Assembly (NCBI GenBank): GCA_030603495.1
Contig: JAUVXR010000003.1
Span: forward strand, 1-64,000
Reading direction: 5' to 3'
Length of the DNA stretch: 64,000 nt
Source: a bacterium
GTDB lineage: Bacteria > Armatimonadota > Zipacnadia > Zipacnadales > Zipacnadaceae
Shown: piece after piece, positions 1 through 8,670 of the stretch
How positions within the stretch are numbered: the first letter of the stretch is position 1
How the letters are laid out: every line of letters begins with the position of its first letter
Translations under genes and position numbers: made by a program
Notes under the pieces: generated by a model
What the model saw: the letters and a program-made list of their open reading frames with translations, nothing else
The model's database searches: none
Told to the model about the DNA's origin: nothing

Positions 1-21
1 TGGCGCGCAGCCGCCCACCGA

Positions 22-72
22 AGCCGGTAACGACAGTTAGCCGGTAGCGGCAGATAGCCGAATAGGTAACAC
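22..72. repeat. Degenerate 17-bp tandem repeat, ~3 units
   Basis: AGCCGGTAACGACAGTT / AGCCGGTAGCGGCAGAT / AGCCGAATAGGTAACAC in register. Confidence 0.6.
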
Positions 73-130
73 CAGCGCCGCCTCGGGCAAGCACGCGGCA
101 ACGCCAGGATGTCTGGGCGCCTTTGCCGTC

Positions 131-958
131 GTGACGCTATACGAGCACGGCATCGTCTCGATGGGCGCGCTCACTGCGGCCATGATCGCGACCAGCGGCG
201 ACGAAGCTTTCGTGATGCTGGCTATGGTCCCCCGTAGCTTCACCGTGCTCAGTGGGATGCTAATAGCAGTTGCCATCGGCACTGGTGTTCTTCTGGATTG
301 GTGCCTGCGGCACTGCCGCCGAGAAACCCCGTTACCGGCTCATACCTACCCGGTCCACGACGACCCCTGCCAGTGCTATCCCCGGGGGCGAATCGTCCAG
401 CAATGGCGCGACTGTACGCTCGCCCGCGCAAGCCTGGCGGCCACAACCAGCCTCTTTCTGGCCGCGCTGCTTATCGGGGAGGTTGGCCAGGCGCAGTGGG
501 ACTGGGTGCGCGTGACTCTCTTGCTGACCTCAGCAATGAGCCTGTTCATAGTATCCACCGTGCCCGAGCACTTTCTGCAGGAACACCTGTGGCAGCATAC
601 CGTAAAACAGCACGTGCCCAGGATCTTCCTGTGGACCTTCGGCACTCTACTCGTCACCGCGATGGCCAATCAGCATCTGTATCTGGATCAATTGGTCCAG
701 GCCAGCCCGCTGATGGTGCTCTTAGTCGCTGGGCTGGTCGGGGTCATCCCGGAATCGGGTCCTCACCTGCTTTTCGTAACGCTGTATGCGCAGAGAACGA
801 TTCCCTTCAGCATACTGCTGACTAGTTCCATAGTCCAGGATGGCCACGGGATGTTGCCGCTGCTAGCTCACTCCCGCAAGGACTTCGTTGTGGTTAAAGC
901 AGTGAACCTGACCATCGGTTTGGCTATTGGTCTAGTGGTCCTCGCCGCGGGGCAGTGA
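131..958 (+). CDS. Putative 10-TM heavy-metal/manganese exporter-like membrane protein (PF11449-like), apparently 5'-truncated
   Basis: GCLGAFAVVTLYEHGIVSMGALTAAMIATSGDEAFVMLAM and GLVGVIPESGPHLLFVTLYAQRTIPFSILLTSSIVQDGHGMLPLLA resemble the two half-repeats of this family; all three upstream frames have stops before position 60. Confidence 0.6.
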   Translation: MTLYEHGIVSMGALTAAMIATSGDEAFVMLAMVPRSFTVLSGMLIAVAIGTGVLLDWCLRHCRRETPLPAHTYPVHDDPCQCYPRGRIVQQWRDCTLARASLAATTSLFLAALLIGEVGQAQWDWVRVTLLLTSAMSLFIVSTVPEHFLQEHLWQHTVKQHVPRIFLWTFGTLLVTAMANQHLYLDQLVQASPLMVLLVAGLVGVIPESGPHLLFVTLYAQRTIPFSILLTSSIVQDGHGMLPLLAHSRKDFVVVKAVNLTIGLAIGLVVLAAGQ

Positions 959-1275
959 GAGTTCAAGGTCTCTTGGCACCGGGTGTGAAGATGGTAGGCT
1001 GCTCTCGGACGAAGACAGGCAACTGACGGGAGGCGGGGGAGGAAGTGGTGTTGTAGGGCCCCACTCCCGCAGATCATCGCCTTGCAGGTCTGGCAATTAC
1101 TGCGCCTCCCCTGCATGCTCGCCGTCCCCAGGCGTTCCAGCACATCCACTGAAACAGCTTGGCACAAAGAGCGAGGCGCCGATGGGTCCCGATTTGGTCT
1201 CCCGCGGCTCGCAGTTGTAGACTATGCCGATGCTTGGATGGCCGGCTATTTGCACGGAGCGCAGGGCGTATTCCG

Positions 1276-2331
1276 CTATTCTATCTCTACTGCCCAGCCG
1301 GCGGCCGCCGAGGCGTAGATGCCATCGGTTATCTTGGCGATGACCAGGGAATTCACCAGGCTCGTCGCCGGCGGGCATCCTTCGCGGACGGCCCGGGCGA
1401 AGTCCGCTATCACTCCCCGCTTTGAGTTCCCCGACCTGTCGTCGCCCTGCCAGATAGTCCGGGAAACCACGCCCTCTTCCGCACTGGTATCATCGTGGAC
1501 GATATTATTGTCTTCCCGAGCCGTCATTGACAGCGTAAGCGACCCCTTGGTGCCGATAATCTGCCAGGCCTCCTCCGAGTGCGTGGGCATGAACTCGCCG
1601 CGCTCGATGGATAGCACGCAGCCATCCTCGCCGACGACGAAGGCAGCGAAGTACGAGTCAGCATCCGACTCGGGAGCGACGTGATGGCGGAACTGGGGGA
1701 CGCATGGCCAGGTCCGGGCCAGGACCGTCCGGGGCCGGAAAGACCAGCCGGCGATGCCCAGGATATAATCCATATCGTAGCAGCTCCAGTTGGTGAGAAT
1801 GCCGCCGGCGTTCATCGAAAACGACTGTCGCCAGGGCGGCGGAGCCTTGCCCGTTGGCGGCCCTGCAGCGGCAATGGCCCGGACATGCAGCAAGCGCAGC
1901 TCGCCCAGCGCGCCGCTGGCGATGAGCTCTGTGGCTGCCTCCGCTGAGGGGCGATGGCGATTGCGCGACGAGAAGCACGCGCCAATTAGACCGCCCTGGG
2001 CCGCGATCATCGTCTCGACCTCCGCCGCGTTCATCGCCACCGGCTTTTCGATGAGGACGTGCTTGCCCCGACTGAAGGCGTGTAGCGCCATTTCGGCCCG
2101 GCCGGCGGCGGGAAAGGCGAGTACTACCGCCTCTACATCCGGGTCTTCATCGAGCAGTTCGCGCCCGCCCTCATAGATGCGTGGTACGCCCTGTTCCCGA
2201 GCGTATTCGCGCGACTCCGGCCGCAGATCTGCCACCGCAACTACTTCAGTAAGATCGCTAGCTATGGCATCCGCCATATTCCGTCGGCCGATTACCCCAC
2301 ATCCGATAACTCCTATTTTGACTGGTTCCAT
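1276..2331 (-). CDS. Gfo/Idh/MocA-family NAD(P)-dependent oxidoreductase
   Basis: N-terminal Rossmann motif KIGVIGCGVIGRRN; GKHVLIEKPVAMNAAE motif. Confidence 0.9.
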   Translation of the reverse strand: MEPVKIGVIGCGVIGRRNMADAIASDLTEVVAVADLRPESREYAREQGVPRIYEGGRELLDEDPDVEAVVLAFPAAGRAEMALHAFSRGKHVLIEKPVAMNAAEVETMIAAQGGLIGACFSSRNRHRPSAEAATELIASGALGELRLLHVRAIAAAGPPTGKAPPPWRQSFSMNAGGILTNWSCYDMDYILGIAGWSFRPRTVLARTWPCVPQFRHHVAPESDADSYFAAFVVGEDGCVLSIERGEFMPTHSEEAWQIIGTKGSLTLSMTAREDNNIVHDDTSAEEGVVSRTIWQGDDRSGNSKRGVIADFARAVREGCPPATSLVNSLVIAKITDGIYASAAAGWAVEIE

Positions 2332-2605
2332 CTGTTGATTCTCCTTGTTTCAGAGCACTGACCGGCAGTTGCCGGCTGCATTCGCGCGGTTTGATTCCGT
2401 ATTCGCGACCATTTGACCTCCTGCCCCGTCGGACCCGAGGAGGACAGCCGCTCCCATCCACATGGCCCGGCTGAACCTCGTAGCTACAGCTCCCTAGGGT
2501 TTTCTCAGCCTCGCAGCAGCCCCCGGCCGACGCCGCTAGTCCAGCCACACTGTCTGCCCCTGGCGGGCAGCTTGCTGCTCGACTACGTCACCAAGGGCGG
2601 CGTGT

Positions 2606-3916
2606 CTAGCGGCTCAGCTTGCGGATTACGCAACCTACGAGCAGCGCTACCAGGATGATGCCCAGCGAGACCTCCACCATCGCAACCACCTGCCCCCACC
2701 CCTCGACCGGCTGCATGTCCCCATAGCCGAGCGACGTGAAGGTGGCGACGCTGAAGTAAACGGCTTTTGTCATCTGTGCGAGCAGGTCGGCCCAAGGGGG
2801 CATGGCAAATCCGGGTGATATGATGGGATCGCCATCGGTGCCGTCCACGCCAACGAGCGAATGGATGAAGGCGAACAGGACTATCACCAGCCCCATGACC
2901 TTGGCCAGCCGGGCGGGGTCCTCGCCGTGCCGGCAGATGTGGTAGGACACGCACCATAAGGCCCGCGTCGCCCCCCGGCTCAGCCAGTCCCATAGTGCTT
3001 TCAGCCGTCCCTCTGGGACCGGGCGGCGGAAGCGCAGCAGCGTTCGCTTGCATTCCATCTCGCGGATGAAGAACTGCCCGGCCCGGTGGTAGTCACCCGA
3101 ATATTGGTAGCTGAGCTTAATCTGCCGATACACCCCCTCATACTCGGCAAATGCCATCTTATAAAGCGGTTCCTTGGAGCGAGCTTCCCGTTCATCGCGC
3201 AACATCTTGCCCGCGGCAAGCCCCCACTCCACATTGTCCAGCTTTGCCTCCGGAGAGAGCTCGAAGCGCATGAGACGCGCATTGGTCAGGTCAGCTCCTC
3301 GCAAATCAACAGCACCAGTCAGGCGAGCTCCTTCCAGGTTTGCTCCCTGGAGCTTGGCACCCCCCAGGTCTGCTCCCTGGAGGTTGGCACGCCTCGGGTC
3401 TGCTCCCTGCAGGTTCGCGAACCACAGCTCTGCTTCCTGGAGGTTGGCATCGCTCAGCTCTGCTTCCTGGAGGTTCGCGCCCCCAAGGTCTGCTCTCTGG
3501 AGCTCGGCACCCCGCAGGTCTGCTCCCTGGAGCTCGGCGCCATCGAGGCTTGCTCCCTGAAGGTTGGCGTAACCCAGGTCTGCGTCCTGGAGGTTGGCGT
3601 CCTGCAGGCGTGCTTCCTGGAGGTTGGCTTCTGTGAGGTCTGCTTCCTGGAGGTTGGCGCGCCATAGGTGTGCTCGCTTAGCGACAGCGGCCTCCAGGGC
3701 AGACCGCAACTCCTCAGGGTCACGGTCTTCGCCTTCGTAGTGGAAGAGACAGCGGGGCTCTCCGCTTTCACTGCCGGCGTCGTAAGCGGGCAGCCCGCAG
3801 CGGGCTATCAGTCGTGCAGGCTGGAACTGACACCGCTTTTCATCGGGCGGGGGATCGCCCCACTCTTCCCACAGACCGTCCGGCCACTGTTCTTCGTTGT
3901 TGGTGTACTCTGCCAT
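2606..3916 (-). CDS. Pentapeptide-repeat protein with C-terminal two-TM potassium-channel-like pore
   Basis: Start [10 protein letters not shown] preceded by GGAGG; ~20 A(D/N)LQx-type pentapeptides; C-terminal [22 protein letters not shown] pore/filter between two hydrophobic helices. The 712-aa ORF extension (to 4744) is rejected. Confidence 0.88.
   Translation of the reverse strand: MAEYTNNEEQWPDGLWEEWGDPPPDEKRCQFQPARLIARCGLPAYDAGSESGEPRCLFHYEGEDRDPEELRSALEAAVAKRAHLWRANLQEADLTEANLQEARLQDANLQDADLGYANLQGASLDGAELQGADLRGAELQRADLGGANLQEAELSDANLQEAELWFANLQGADPRRANLQGADLGGAKLQGANLEGARLTGAVDLRGADLTNARLMRFELSPEAKLDNVEWGLAAGKMLRDEREARSKEPLYKMAFAEYEGVYRQIKLSYQYSGDYHRAGQFFIREMECKRTLLRFRRPVPEGRLKALWDWLSRGATRALWCVSYHICRHGEDPARLAKVMGLVIVLFAFIHSLVGVDGTDGDPIISPGFAMPPWADLLAQMTKAVYFSVATFTSLGYGDMQPVEGWGQVVAMVEVSLGIILVALLVGCVIRKLSR
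3310..3670 (-). repeat. ~30-bp period coding repeat (two pentapeptides per unit)
   Basis: Recurrent CTGGAGGTTGGC...CAGGTCTGCTTC units on the + strand. Confidence 0.8.
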
Positions 3917-4238
3917 GGGAGCTGCCTCCTGTTGGCCGGCAGTTCTCTCGATACGGGGGCGCGAAGACACCCCGCTCTTGCCGCTAAAGCATCGGTTCCA
4001 CCCCAACCCCAACCGTACCTGCTCCGCATTTACGGTTTGACAGTGGAGATAAGAGAGCGGCAGGCCGAGGAATAGCGGCCTGGCGCGACGCTGGGGAACC
4101 ACCGCCTCGTCAATTTGCTGGATCGGGGGGCCAAGCGCCATGAACGTACTCGCGCAGAGGTCCACTGGCGTTGTTGGCGAACCTCCTACCACGGCGGCGT
4201 GTTCAATCTGCCACACTCTTCTGAGGAGCTGGTCAGCA

Positions 4239-5063
4239 ATGCATTGCGCCTTCCACCCCGGAACCGAGGCGAGCGGATACTGCCCCAACTGCGACCGACC
4301 CCTGTGCAGAGAGTGCTTGCAGGCAGCCACGCGGGCGGGCACCTGCCCGGCCTGTGTGCCCCAACCAGCCAAGCCCCCACAGACTACCAAGAAAGGCCCG
4401 CCGCTGGGGCTAATCGTTGGTCTAGCCGTCGGCTGCGCGGTGCTGGTGCTGCTGCTCATAGGTTTAATCGTGGCGGGTGTGGTGTTTAGCAACTTGGAGG
4501 ACGAAGTGGCTATTGAGCAGCCCGGTGTGGCCCCCGAGGGTTTTGAGCTTGAACGAGAGGACATCGAAGTGGCGGAACCTGAAGAACCCGAGGAGGACGT
4601 AGCCGCCGGGCCTAGCGAAGTAGCCGCTTTGGCCTTTGCCGTCTCACGCAAGCCGGAATGGCCGGCCGCCGAGATCACCAGCCACTCGGAGGACTGGCGC
4701 ACCGCCGAAGTCGTTATTGGGCCCTCACCCGATGAGTATGGCATCCGGATGACCCTGGCCTGGAATGAAGACCTCGGCAGCTACGAGCTAAGCGACGAGG
4801 GCCCAATTGCCCAGGAGGAGCCTGAGTACGAAGAGGAGGTGCCTGACATCTACCAGCCCGGCGAGCAGACCGCGCTGGAAGCTGCGCTGATGGACACCCC
4901 CGACTGGGTCGGCAAAGTAGTGGAGCACTCGGCAGACTGGAAGAGCGTCACCGTCTGGATCGGCGAGCCCTACTCCGAATGGTCGGCGCAGGTCAAGCTG
5001 CGATGGAACGACGCCGGTGATTACTACGACCTAGTAGCTACTGAGGGAATCCCTTATCCCTGA
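4239..5063 (+). CDS. B-box-type zinc-finger membrane protein with two tandem homologous C-terminal domains
   Basis: MHCAFHPGTEASGYCPNCDRPLCRECLQ...CPACV; one TM helix; GAGGAG RBS; duplicated ~60-aa module. Confidence 0.75.
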   Translation: MHCAFHPGTEASGYCPNCDRPLCRECLQAATRAGTCPACVPQPAKPPQTTKKGPPLGLIVGLAVGCAVLVLLLIGLIVAGVVFSNLEDEVAIEQPGVAPEGFELEREDIEVAEPEEPEEDVAAGPSEVAALAFAVSRKPEWPAAEITSHSEDWRTAEVVIGPSPDEYGIRMTLAWNEDLGSYELSDEGPIAQEEPEYEEEVPDIYQPGEQTALEAALMDTPDWVGKVVEHSADWKSVTVWIGEPYSEWSAQVKLRWNDAGDYYDLVATEGIPYP

Positions 5064-5215
5064 GGCCGGAGCACCGGCCCGAGGCCAGCAAAGGAATACC
5101 AGATGAGCGTCTTGTACATACTGGGAGCGGGCACGCCTACGCCCACTCCCACTCCGTGGAACTGATGATAGAGTTCGAGACTGGCTGAGACATGCATGGA
5201 AAGATTGACACCGAT

Positions 5216-5359
5216 ATGACCGGACGCGACAAGATCGAAGCGGCCTTTTCCGTGGACGGCACACCCCAGATCCCCGCCGTTATCTGTTGCGAGGACATAT
5301 ACATCCGTGATCACTGGGCCCGGCTTAGCCCCTCCAATCCCGCCTTGGCTGCCGCATAG
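5216..5359 (+). pseudogene. N-terminal remnant of a uroporphyrinogen decarboxylase/MtaA-like gene
   Basis: MTGRDKIEAAFSVDGTPQIPAVICCEDIYIRDHWARLSPSNPALAAA*; resembles the N-terminus of UroD/MtaA-like proteins, then stops after 47 codons. Confidence 0.5.
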
Positions 5360-5379
5360 TCGGACCGGCCGACGCTGTC

Positions 5380-6624
5380 TTACGCCAGTCCAAGCTTGTA
5401 CAGCTCATTGGGGTTATCAAACAGCCACGCCCGGGCAATGCTGAGTGCTTCGTCTTCGTCAAAGTACCCGTCTTCGACCCGCGCCGCCAGGACCTTGGTA
5501 ATGTCCTCACGTGCCATCTCCAGATGCCCATAGACCTTTTCGACGGACTCGCGGTAGTCGCCGCCGAAACCGAGTATCTTGTTGTAGGGCACCAGGTCCA
5601 GCCACTCGTCCATCGCCGCAATCGCCATCTTCTGGCTGATGATATGCACCCAGCACAGGTTCAGCCAGACGTTGGGGTAGCTCTTGCCGATTATGCCGGT
5701 CTCCCGGATCCAGGGAATCCCAGCGTGGTATAGGTCAAACCTGGTGTTGCGGTGCGCCAGAATAACGGGGATCATATGCCGAGGATGGTCCACCGTGAAG
5801 TCATTCCAGTTGGTCCAGGCGATGCCGCAATGCACCGCCACGGGCAGGTCTATCTCGCCGCAGGCCTCAATGGTCTCGTGAATGAGGAAGGTGCCCAGGG
5901 CCGTGGTGTCCGGCTGCAGGTCGTCGCTGATCATTCGGTCAAAGAGCCCGCTGGCTGCCGCTCGATCGGCCTCTTCCAGCCGCCCGGCATGTATCTTAAA
6001 ACCGACTACACCCTTGGCCTTCAGCTCGGCGAGTCCGGCGCGAATTAGGTCGCAGTAGTCGTCGAGGGTGCTCACCTGCATGTTCAGTTCGGCCGCCAGT
6101 TCCGCAACCTGCTCGGCCCTGGATACGTCCGCCCAGCGCCGTAGCGGCAGCACCGGCCTGAGGATGTCCTGATTCTCTTCGACGAGCCGCCCGCACTGTG
6201 TCAGGCAACACTTGATGCCGCAGGCTTCCTTCAGCACACGATCGTAAAGCCCTGGGGTATTGTGCTCCTGGATACGCTCAGAAATCTCGACGTAGTTGTC
6301 GACGGTGATGTCGTCCGCGTCACAGAAGCGCTTCGCGGCAATCAGCGCCGCCCGACAGTATGAGGTATGCCGGGCTCGTTCCCACCACGGCTCAAAGAGC
6401 GCCCAGCGCTCGTCGAGGGGGACTTCCGGATCCTGCGTGCGGTCGCAGTCCTCCCGCGACATCCCGGCGGTGACCAGGTCGTTGTGGGTGTAGTGGGAGA
6501 AGAGCGTGAAGACGTCCACCGGCTGGCTGATGCGCCAACTCTCCTCCTGAAGGTGCTCGTGGGCATCAATAACCGGAATCTGGCGAATCTCTTCGAGCAG
6601 GCGATCATAGAGCGCGGTATTCAT
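5380..6624 (-). CDS. Amidohydrolase-superfamily metal-dependent hydrolase
   Basis: VIDAHEH first metal motif, FKIHAGR, AVHCGIAW, FGGDYRE; start MNTALYDRL with upstream GAGG. Confidence 0.8.
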   Translation of the reverse strand: MNTALYDRLLEEIRQIPVIDAHEHLQEESWRISQPVDVFTLFSHYTHNDLVTAGMSREDCDRTQDPEVPLDERWALFEPWWERARHTSYCRAALIAAKRFCDADDITVDNYVEISERIQEHNTPGLYDRVLKEACGIKCCLTQCGRLVEENQDILRPVLPLRRWADVSRAEQVAELAAELNMQVSTLDDYCDLIRAGLAELKAKGVVGFKIHAGRLEEADRAAASGLFDRMISDDLQPDTTALGTFLIHETIEACGEIDLPVAVHCGIAWTNWNDFTVDHPRHMIPVILAHRNTRFDLYHAGIPWIRETGIIGKSYPNVWLNLCWVHIISQKMAIAAMDEWLDLVPYNKILGFGGDYRESVEKVYGHLEMAREDITKVLAARVEDGYFDEDEALSIARAWLFDNPNELYKLGLA

Positions 6625-6815
6625 CGGTACGAACCTCATTTGTGCAGGACTGGCGGCCTCATGCACTCTGTTTCCCCAGCAACTCAATTTCACCTCTGCT
6701 CCGAGCACATCTGCCCATCTATTGTAAACGTTGAAGGATTGCGCTGCCGGGGGAAGAATAGTATCAACCAGTGCAATACAGTAACCCGCTCCTTTAGAGA
6801 AGAGGCATCACAACT

Positions 6816-7145
6816 ATGGCCGCAGTACAATGCCCGAATCATGAGATCAATCTGCAGATGTGTCCGTGTACGGAAGCCTGCGACAGGCACGGGATATGCT
6901 GTGAGTGTGTCGCTTATCATCGCGGTAGCCGGCAGTGGCCTGTGACAGCGTGCATGCGGCAAGCCGCCCGGCCGGTCCAGACCCTGAGCTTGTGCGGTGT
7001 TGCCGAGGCATGTGACAACCAACTACGCAACGTGGAAGCCTGCCCCTGTGAGGCCGAGGAGTGCTCCCGGCGGGGCTGGTGCTGCGAGTGCGTACGCAAT
7101 CACTGGACGGAGGATGGGACGGGCCGCGTGGCCTGCATGAAGTAG
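6816..7145 (+). CDS. Cys-rich small protein with two tandem DUF6485-like domains
   Basis: CPCTEACDRHGICCECVAYHRGS...ACM repeated as CPCEAEECSRRGWCCECVRNHWTE...ACMK. Confidence 0.65.
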   Translation: MAAVQCPNHEINLQMCPCTEACDRHGICCECVAYHRGSRQWPVTACMRQAARPVQTLSLCGVAEACDNQLRNVEACPCEAEECSRRGWCCECVRNHWTEDGTGRVACMK

Positions 7146-7284
7146 GGCCTGAGCCGCTCAGTTTCGCGCTTAGCTCAACCTCCCCCTCCCGTGCATCCCC
7201 CCAGATTGCCCCCCGGTGCGCACAGGCAGGCGGTGATTGTCTGAGCAGTAAGCTGGCTATTTGGGCATTATGCCATAATATTAC

Positions 7285-7312
7285 TTGACATTTTGCGGGT
7301 TTTGTGCATAAT
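7285..7312 (+). promoter_or_regulatory. Sigma70-type promoter for the AAA15/RloB pair
   Basis: TTGACA - 16 bp - CATAAT. Confidence 0.55.
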
Positions 7313-7380
7313 AGCCCATAATATTGTATTAAGGTGCAGTTCTGGCCCGCTCAAGATTGTCGGCTGAAGGGGAGAGATCA

Positions 7381-8670
7381 GTGCTACTCGAATTCAGTGT
7401 GGCCAACTATCGTTCAATCAAGAAGCGCGTTACTCTGAGCCTCGTGGCATCGAAGGACACGACGCATGCGGATAACACATTCCCCGCGGAGGGCACGTCA
7501 GGCCTCTCCTTGCTGAAAAGCGTTGCCATCTACGGCGCAAACGCCTCAGGGAAGTCGAACCTACTGAGAGCACTGTCGTTTATGAGGCCTTTTGTGCTGA
7601 CCTCTGCCAGCGAACGGCAGCGTGGAGAACCGATTCCGGTGGTGCCGTTTAAGCTCGACCCCGAGACGGCCACGCAACCTAGCGAGTTCGAGGTGGCATT
7701 CATCCTTGATGGTGAGCGATACGTCTACGGATTCACGGCTGACCGAGAAAAGGTACACGAGGAATGGCTAACAGCAGCACGGAAGAAGCCGAGAGTGCTG
7801 TTTCGTCGGTCCAGTGATGGTGACATCTATTTCGGTCCGTCCTGGCGAGGAGCACGGCGCAAACTGGAGGCTATCACACGTCCCAACGCATTGTTTCTGT
7901 CAGTGGCCGTACAATTTGACAACCCCATAGCGGTGCCAGTATTTGACTGGTTCAGAGACAGTCTCCGAGTGATTTCTGATCAACCGGAAACAGAATCAGA
8001 AATGCAGTTCACGATCGACGTGTTCGCCCAAGATGAGGAGTTCCCTAAGCATCTCGCGCGGTTTATGAAGGATGCAGACATCGGAATAGACCGGTTTGCC
8101 CTCGAACGCGTGCCGTTTACGGAGAAGCTTTTGGTTTTTCCTGAAGAAGTACGCAAGCAGATACTATCTGATCTGTCACAAGAACAGCGAGAAAAACTGC
8201 AAGATGCCTATGCTCAGGACGTCAAGTCCGTCCACACAAGTAGTGACGGTTCAGAGGTTGTCTTTGATCTCCTTAAAGACGAATCCGACGGCACGATCCG
8301 TTTGTTCGCACTGGCAGGGCCATTCCTTCACGTCTTGAACAAGGGATGTGTGCTCTTGGTTGATGAGATTGCCTCCAGACTACATCCTAAGCTTACCCGT
8401 TTCCTTATAGATGAGATTCATCGGGCGAATACAGGCTCGCAACTCGTCTTTGCGACGCATGATAGCAGCCTCCTGGACTCTGGACTTCTCCGCCGGGATC
8501 AGATTTGGTTCACCGAGAAAGATCCATCCGGGGCAACCGATCTCTACTCCCTTTGGGACTACAAGACCAAGACCCGCAAGGAAGAGAACTTTAGAACTGG
8601 GTACCTGCAGGGACGCTACGGCGCAATTCCTTTTGTAGGAGAGCTGGCATTTGCCGAAGCGGAGGAGTAG
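7381..8670 (+). CDS. AAA15-family ATPase (COG1106; RloA/AbiLi-like)
   Basis: LLEFSVANYRSIK start; Walker A YGANASGKSNLL; DESDGTIRLFALAGP signature; VLLVDEIASRLHP Walker B; FATHDSSLLD. GTG start chosen; upstream TTG (7357) also possible. Confidence 0.88.
   Translation: MLLEFSVANYRSIKKRVTLSLVASKDTTHADNTFPAEGTSGLSLLKSVAIYGANASGKSNLLRALSFMRPFVLTSASERQRGEPIPVVPFKLDPETATQPSEFEVAFILDGERYVYGFTADREKVHEEWLTAARKKPRVLFRRSSDGDIYFGPSWRGARRKLEAITRPNALFLSVAVQFDNPIAVPVFDWFRDSLRVISDQPETESEMQFTIDVFAQDEEFPKHLARFMKDADIGIDRFALERVPFTEKLLVFPEEVRKQILSDLSQEQREKLQDAYAQDVKSVHTSSDGSEVVFDLLKDESDGTIRLFALAGPFLHVLNKGCVLLVDEIASRLHPKLTRFLIDEIHRANTGSQLVFATHDSSLLDSGLLRRDQIWFTEKDPSGATDLYSLWDYKTKTRKEENFRTGYLQGRYGAIPFVGELAFAEAEE

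Noticed and set aside
3086-3667. 193-aa plus-strand ORF rich in CSLEVG repeats
   Set aside because: Antisense shadow of the pentapeptide-repeat coding region.
3310-3670. ~30-bp repeats as a possible CRISPR array
   Set aside because: Contiguous coding repeats with no unique spacers; they translate to pentapeptides.
3917-4744. N-terminal 276-aa extension of the pentapeptide-channel ORF
   Set aside because: Low-complexity, overlaps the opposite-strand B-box gene; a good RBS supports the start at 3916.
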